From Ascidia mentula (Eukaryota; Chordata; Ascidiacea; Phlebobranchia; Ascidiidae): 64,000 nucleotides of DNA. The notes below the pieces were generated by a model that ran no database searches, was not told where the DNA came from, and was given only the letters and a program-made list of their open reading frames with translations. Each line of letters begins with the position of its first letter. The first letter of the stretch is position 1. Below are positions 60,695 through 64,000 of this stretch, piece after piece. The stretch is taken from NCBI GenBank assembly GCA_947561715.1, contig OX387200.1:11100501-11164500 (forward strand), in the 5' to 3' direction. The position numbers and the translations under genes are program-made.

Positions 60695-60752
60695 TTTTCT
60701 TTTTTGGGGATGCGGTTTTCTAAAAACGAAATCGTTCAATATGTACACAGCA
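60695..60752 (+). repeat. Copy of 59690-59755
   Basis: Both places read TTTTTGGGG, a short variable part, GCGTGGTTTTCTAAAA or GCGGTTTTCTAAAA, then CGAAATCGTTCAATATGTAC (one change) and ACAGCA, on the same strand. They are about 1 kb apart. Either a local duplication of part of the doubtful small gene or a dispersed repeat. Confidence 0.6.
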
Positions 60753-61279
60753 AAAATATCCCACCCCAAAATTAGGCAATCTAACCGAAGAATAACGTTT
60801 ATGACGTAACGATACGTACGTTGTGGAAACTGCAAACAACATCAAACGGCGGGAATTAATCGAGATATTAAATCTATGTATTTTCCATAGACGCCTTATT
60901 TGTCCTGTAGCGTTTAGGGTTCTTTTCTTTGTTGCTACTGTAAAATCTGCTTTGCGCGTTTTTGACAATAATAACCAACTATTTTGATAGTCCTCTTCGC
61001 ACCTATAGAGTTAATTCCTTCACAAACTTGGCTTCAAAAAGTATTGTTGGATTTGTCGGTGTGTTCTAGTTGATGTTTTTAATTCAAGGAGATAATTTTT
61101 AAACGGGTATTTGGCAATAAAAATTCGGGTTACAGCAAAAAAACGCGATGTCTTCTGCTAAAACGGTTTAATTCTGTTATAAAAATCCGATTATCAGTAA
61201 ATGTTTCGTCGGCGGGACTTTCGAACTCTGTCACCACAGAGACTACACACATTTGATACTAAAGATTAACATTTATTTG

Positions 61280-62027
61280 GAAAGTACTTCCAAACCCATA
61301 TACAAAACCCTTAAAATTCTAAAACTTCCTGAAATTGTTAAACTAAAAACAGCTCAAATTATGCACAAGCATCACTTTAATCAATTACCTTAGTTTTTCA
61401 ATAATATTTTTACTCAGCCATGGCACAAACACTCCCATTTCACTAGACTTGCAGATGGCTTAAATTATGTTATTCCAATAATGAAGTCTCTATTTGCCCA
61501 GAATACGCTGCTGTACTAAGGTCCCCAAATTTGGAATGAATTGCCGCAAAAAATGAAAAACTCTGGAAAATTTGCTTTAAAAAACACTACAAACAACATC
61601 TTGAGCAACTATACAACTGAAAGTATGTTTAATGTTGACATCCACGTGCACATGTGCCACCCACGTGCTTTTTTTTCTGCCGCTAGAGCATGCACGCATC
61701 TGTTCGTACTCATGCGTAACTGAAGTAGTTTGTTGATTGTTTTTTCTCGTTATTTACTATTTATGTTTTCTACAACGTCTTTACATCTCCTTATTGTAAA
61801 ATTTCCTTATTTTCATTGTTCTCTTTTGCAGAATTTTCGTGTTCGTCTTTATCTTTATGTTTTCGTTTTCATTTTTCATCTTGTGTTGTTAAGTAATTAG
61901 ACCAAGGGTGACGCTTGGCACCGAAAACCTGAAGGTCAATCCAGCGTCCCCCTGCCCATACTCTCGCATTCCCCATCTTTTTATTGCTGAAATACTTTGG
62001 GCAAAAATAAACCAATGAATGAATGAA
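61280..62027 (+). mobile_element. LINE 3' end (CR1/L2/Jockey-like), 5' truncated
   Basis: 61280-61620 encodes the typical post-reverse-transcriptase end: KPIYKTLKILKLPEIVKLK, then IMHKHHFNQLP, HSHFTRLADG and PQIWNELPQKMK, as in CR1/L2-type LINEs. There are in-frame stops (near 61383 and 61517), so it is dead. A 3' UTR follows to a short tail of AATG repeats (62015-62027), the tail type of L2/CR1 elements. Confidence 0.75.
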
Positions 62028-62995
62028 GTACTTAAAACACCGGCAAACAGTCAGTTTGGCATATACATATAAGTATGTATAACATAGAAACACAATAATC
62101 TCGATACGATAGGACCTGCTCAGTGGGGCGATTCCGCCAAAGAATGAAGGATCGCTATCTTTTTGGCTACATGGTAGTCTTGTGCAGAAAAACGTAATTT
62201 GGTTTGGTCGCAAGAGATGTATTTTGACCATAGCAACCCTGATTGTAACAAAGCACATCATAGCAATTATTGATGGAAAACTGTAACTACACTTTGGTTC
62301 TAAAAAAAACAGCAAAATATAGCTTGGTTTTGCAGAAGAATGAATCACAAAAAGCACACACTTTTCAATAACCTCGTCTCTAAACTGTTCTAACTTGCTC
62401 GTCCGCCCTGACATGCCTCCACCCAATCTGTTGTGATTCCATTACTAATGGTTTCATTTGGACTGCTGCCGTACGTTTCAGCCATCTTAATAAAAGATTG
62501 TTTATACCGAAATAGTGTCAGATCTATAATACGGAGTTTTCCGAATACAGAACACGTATCTACAAACGCAGCAATAACACGTTTTCATTAACGTCCCTAC
62601 ACGCCCCTCTAAGTCACAGCTAAGAGCAATAGTTTTCTACAAACAAGCGAACAGTCGGTGTGTGTATTAATAAAGATGACCTCGTGAACTGGACAATCTA
62701 GATCTAATGGAAGTTCTCTTTTTCAATTTGTTGGTCACAAAATTTGAATTCTGCTTGAGCACTATAGTAACTAATACACAGAAAATCAAGATTAATCACA
62801 AATCCCATTACATACAAAAACAACGCATTGCAAAGAGTGAGCAAAAATACAAAGCTTTTACCTATTCTAAAAAATCATGAAGACAGAATGTCCATTCCCA
62901 CTGTTCAAACTAGTGTGAAGCATTATTTTATAGCAGTTGTTGCACTCCACTCTACTACACTGCATTGTGCATTGTTTATTGTCAAAAACAAAGTA
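62028..62995. other. Intergenic region behind POLR2B
   Basis: It holds a solitary MITE piece near 62107-62140 related to 50682-50838. A long minus-strand open frame (61869-62426) overlaps the LINE tail and that MITE and shows no family resemblance; I do not call it a gene. Confidence 0.4.
62975..62980 (-). promoter_or_regulatory. POLR2B poly(A) signal
   Basis: AATAAA on the minus strand, 15 nt after the stop codon. It indicates a very short 3' UTR. Confidence 0.6.
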
Positions 62996-63680
62996 TCACA
63001 CAACCATCATTCGCGGAGCAATTGACATTGACATCAATTCTTGGAAAAGAAGCTTGCATGCATAAGGCAAACGGACCTAATGATAAGCAGGTTATCATTA
63101 AATTGTTTAAATTGATACACTTAAACAAAAATACGGCTAACCTTTTAAATTCCTATATACTTGATGTTTTGATCAAATTAAAAAAACAGAGAAAAACATG
63201 GTACCTGTGAAATATGGGTCTTGTTCTTGCAGCCTCGGCATTCAAATGTATGAGATCGAAGATTGGCAATGGCAATTAAACCACACAAATTGCAGACATG
63301 GACACGATATGGGTCAGATGCCTCAAAAAGGCGCTCACGGAGGAACTGGGCAGCACCATGAGCAATTTGACAATCTCTTTCCATTTCCCCAAATCGAAGA
63401 CCGCCATCTCTGTATATTATTGGAAAGAGATTATGTGCAAATACAACAAAATAAACTTCCACAAATGTAGGTGATTAGCATTTTTAACACCTGTCTACTT
63501 TTACTAGAGTTGTTTATACCTAGATCGTCCTTCCATTGGCTGTCGATTTAAAATTTGAACAGGACCTCTTGCTCTTGAATGTATTTTGTCATCAACCATG
63601 TGCTTTAATCTTTGATAGTATGTTGGACCAAAAAATATCTGTGTATTCATTTTTCTCCCAGTGTGACCATTGTACAAAAC
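62996..63680 (-). CDS. POLR2B: RNA polymerase II subunit RPB2, 3' exons, partial
   Basis: This is the second largest catalytic subunit of RNA polymerase II. Three exons are seen: 63680-63520 ([39 protein letters not shown]), 63409-63205 ([20 protein letters not shown], then the zinc site CNLCG and CRGCKNKT) and 63076-62996 ([20 protein letters not shown], ending RMMVV). The match to the animal RPB2 C-terminus is near identity; the four zinc cysteines and the hybrid-binding and clamp residues are intact. All joins keep phase. The rest of the gene lies beyond 64000; I found no further exon between 63681 and 64000. Confidence 0.97.
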
Positions 63681-64000
63681 CTACAAGAACCAAATTTCAA
63701 ATAATGACCATTCAGGTTCTAGATACAGAATATATTGGACATTACATTGCAACCCACACAAGAATTTACAAAACAATAGAAAAATAAACACTTATAAACA
63801 CTTCTTCTTCTGGTCAGTATGTTAAAAACCTATCTTGTTATTTTAGCCAATAGTTGATGTCCCAGGTAGGTAGGAAACCTATTCCCCAGTAGGTAAAATT
63901 AAAAAAAATTGTCAACACAGTTTTACCATGAACTATCTTACTGATGTAAATGTGAAAATTCTTTTCATTTGGCCGAAAATAGAACAGTTCAACATTTGCC

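Noticed and set aside
61869-62426. 185-codon minus-strand open frame
   Set aside because: It overlaps the LINE 3' UTR and a MITE piece, and resembles no family.

Overview
The window is animal nuclear DNA, most likely from an ascidian tunicate. The evidence is AT-rich sequence, many short introns, tightly packed genes with very short 3' ends, deuterostome-style secreted mosaic proteins (CCP/sushi, calcium-binding EGF, HYR and trefoil domains), and a dense load of short non-autonomous transposons. Gene models were built by joining exons by eye at GT/AG sites in a consistent phase and comparing the protein with remembered families. No search was run.

Layout. 1-3347 (+): the 3' end of a fibrocystin-L (PKHD1L1) gene. 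3350-15522 (-): a complete LRRCC1 centrosomal gene, convergent with the first and only 2 nt from its stop codon; its introns hold a Penelope-like fragment, hAT miniature elements and other MITEs. 15523-17987: divergent intergenic region. 17988-24131 (+): an integrin beta gene with two tandem last exons that encode different cytoplasmic tails. 24669-26173 (-): a phafin (PLEKHF1/2) gene lying about 120 nt behind 26296-26625 (-), an intronless ENSA/ARPP19 gene; together they look like a tunicate operon. 26626-28495: intergenic, ending in a tandem repeat. 28496-30846: a PIF/Harbinger DNA transposon with a TAA target duplication. 32285-34399 (+): an unrecognised protein with a UBZ-like zinc finger.

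34716-47846 (+): a large secreted CCP/EGF/HYR protein ending in an ephrin-receptor-like cysteine repeat; a palindromic minisatellite lies in its last intron. 49197-56530 (+): a secreted protein with two pairs of trefoil modules, a Thr/Ser linker, three CCPs and an unrecognised C-terminal domain. 56654-58077 (-): POP5 of RNase P/MRP. 58078-62995: mostly repeats (Penelope-like 3' end, a long-TIR MITE, a LINE 3' end) with one doubtful small gene. 62996-63680 (-): the 3' exons of POLR2B, which continues beyond the window.

How the genes relate. ENSA (mitotic PP2A-B55 inhibitor), LRRCC1 (centriole), POP5 and POLR2B are housekeeping genes. The integrin and the two neighbouring secreted mosaic genes are adhesion, matrix or innate-recognition type. 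The strongest points for a second look are the duplicated integrin tail exon, the trefoil modules that have lost one specific disulfide, the unknown C-terminal domain behind them, and the ENSA-PLEKHF pair.
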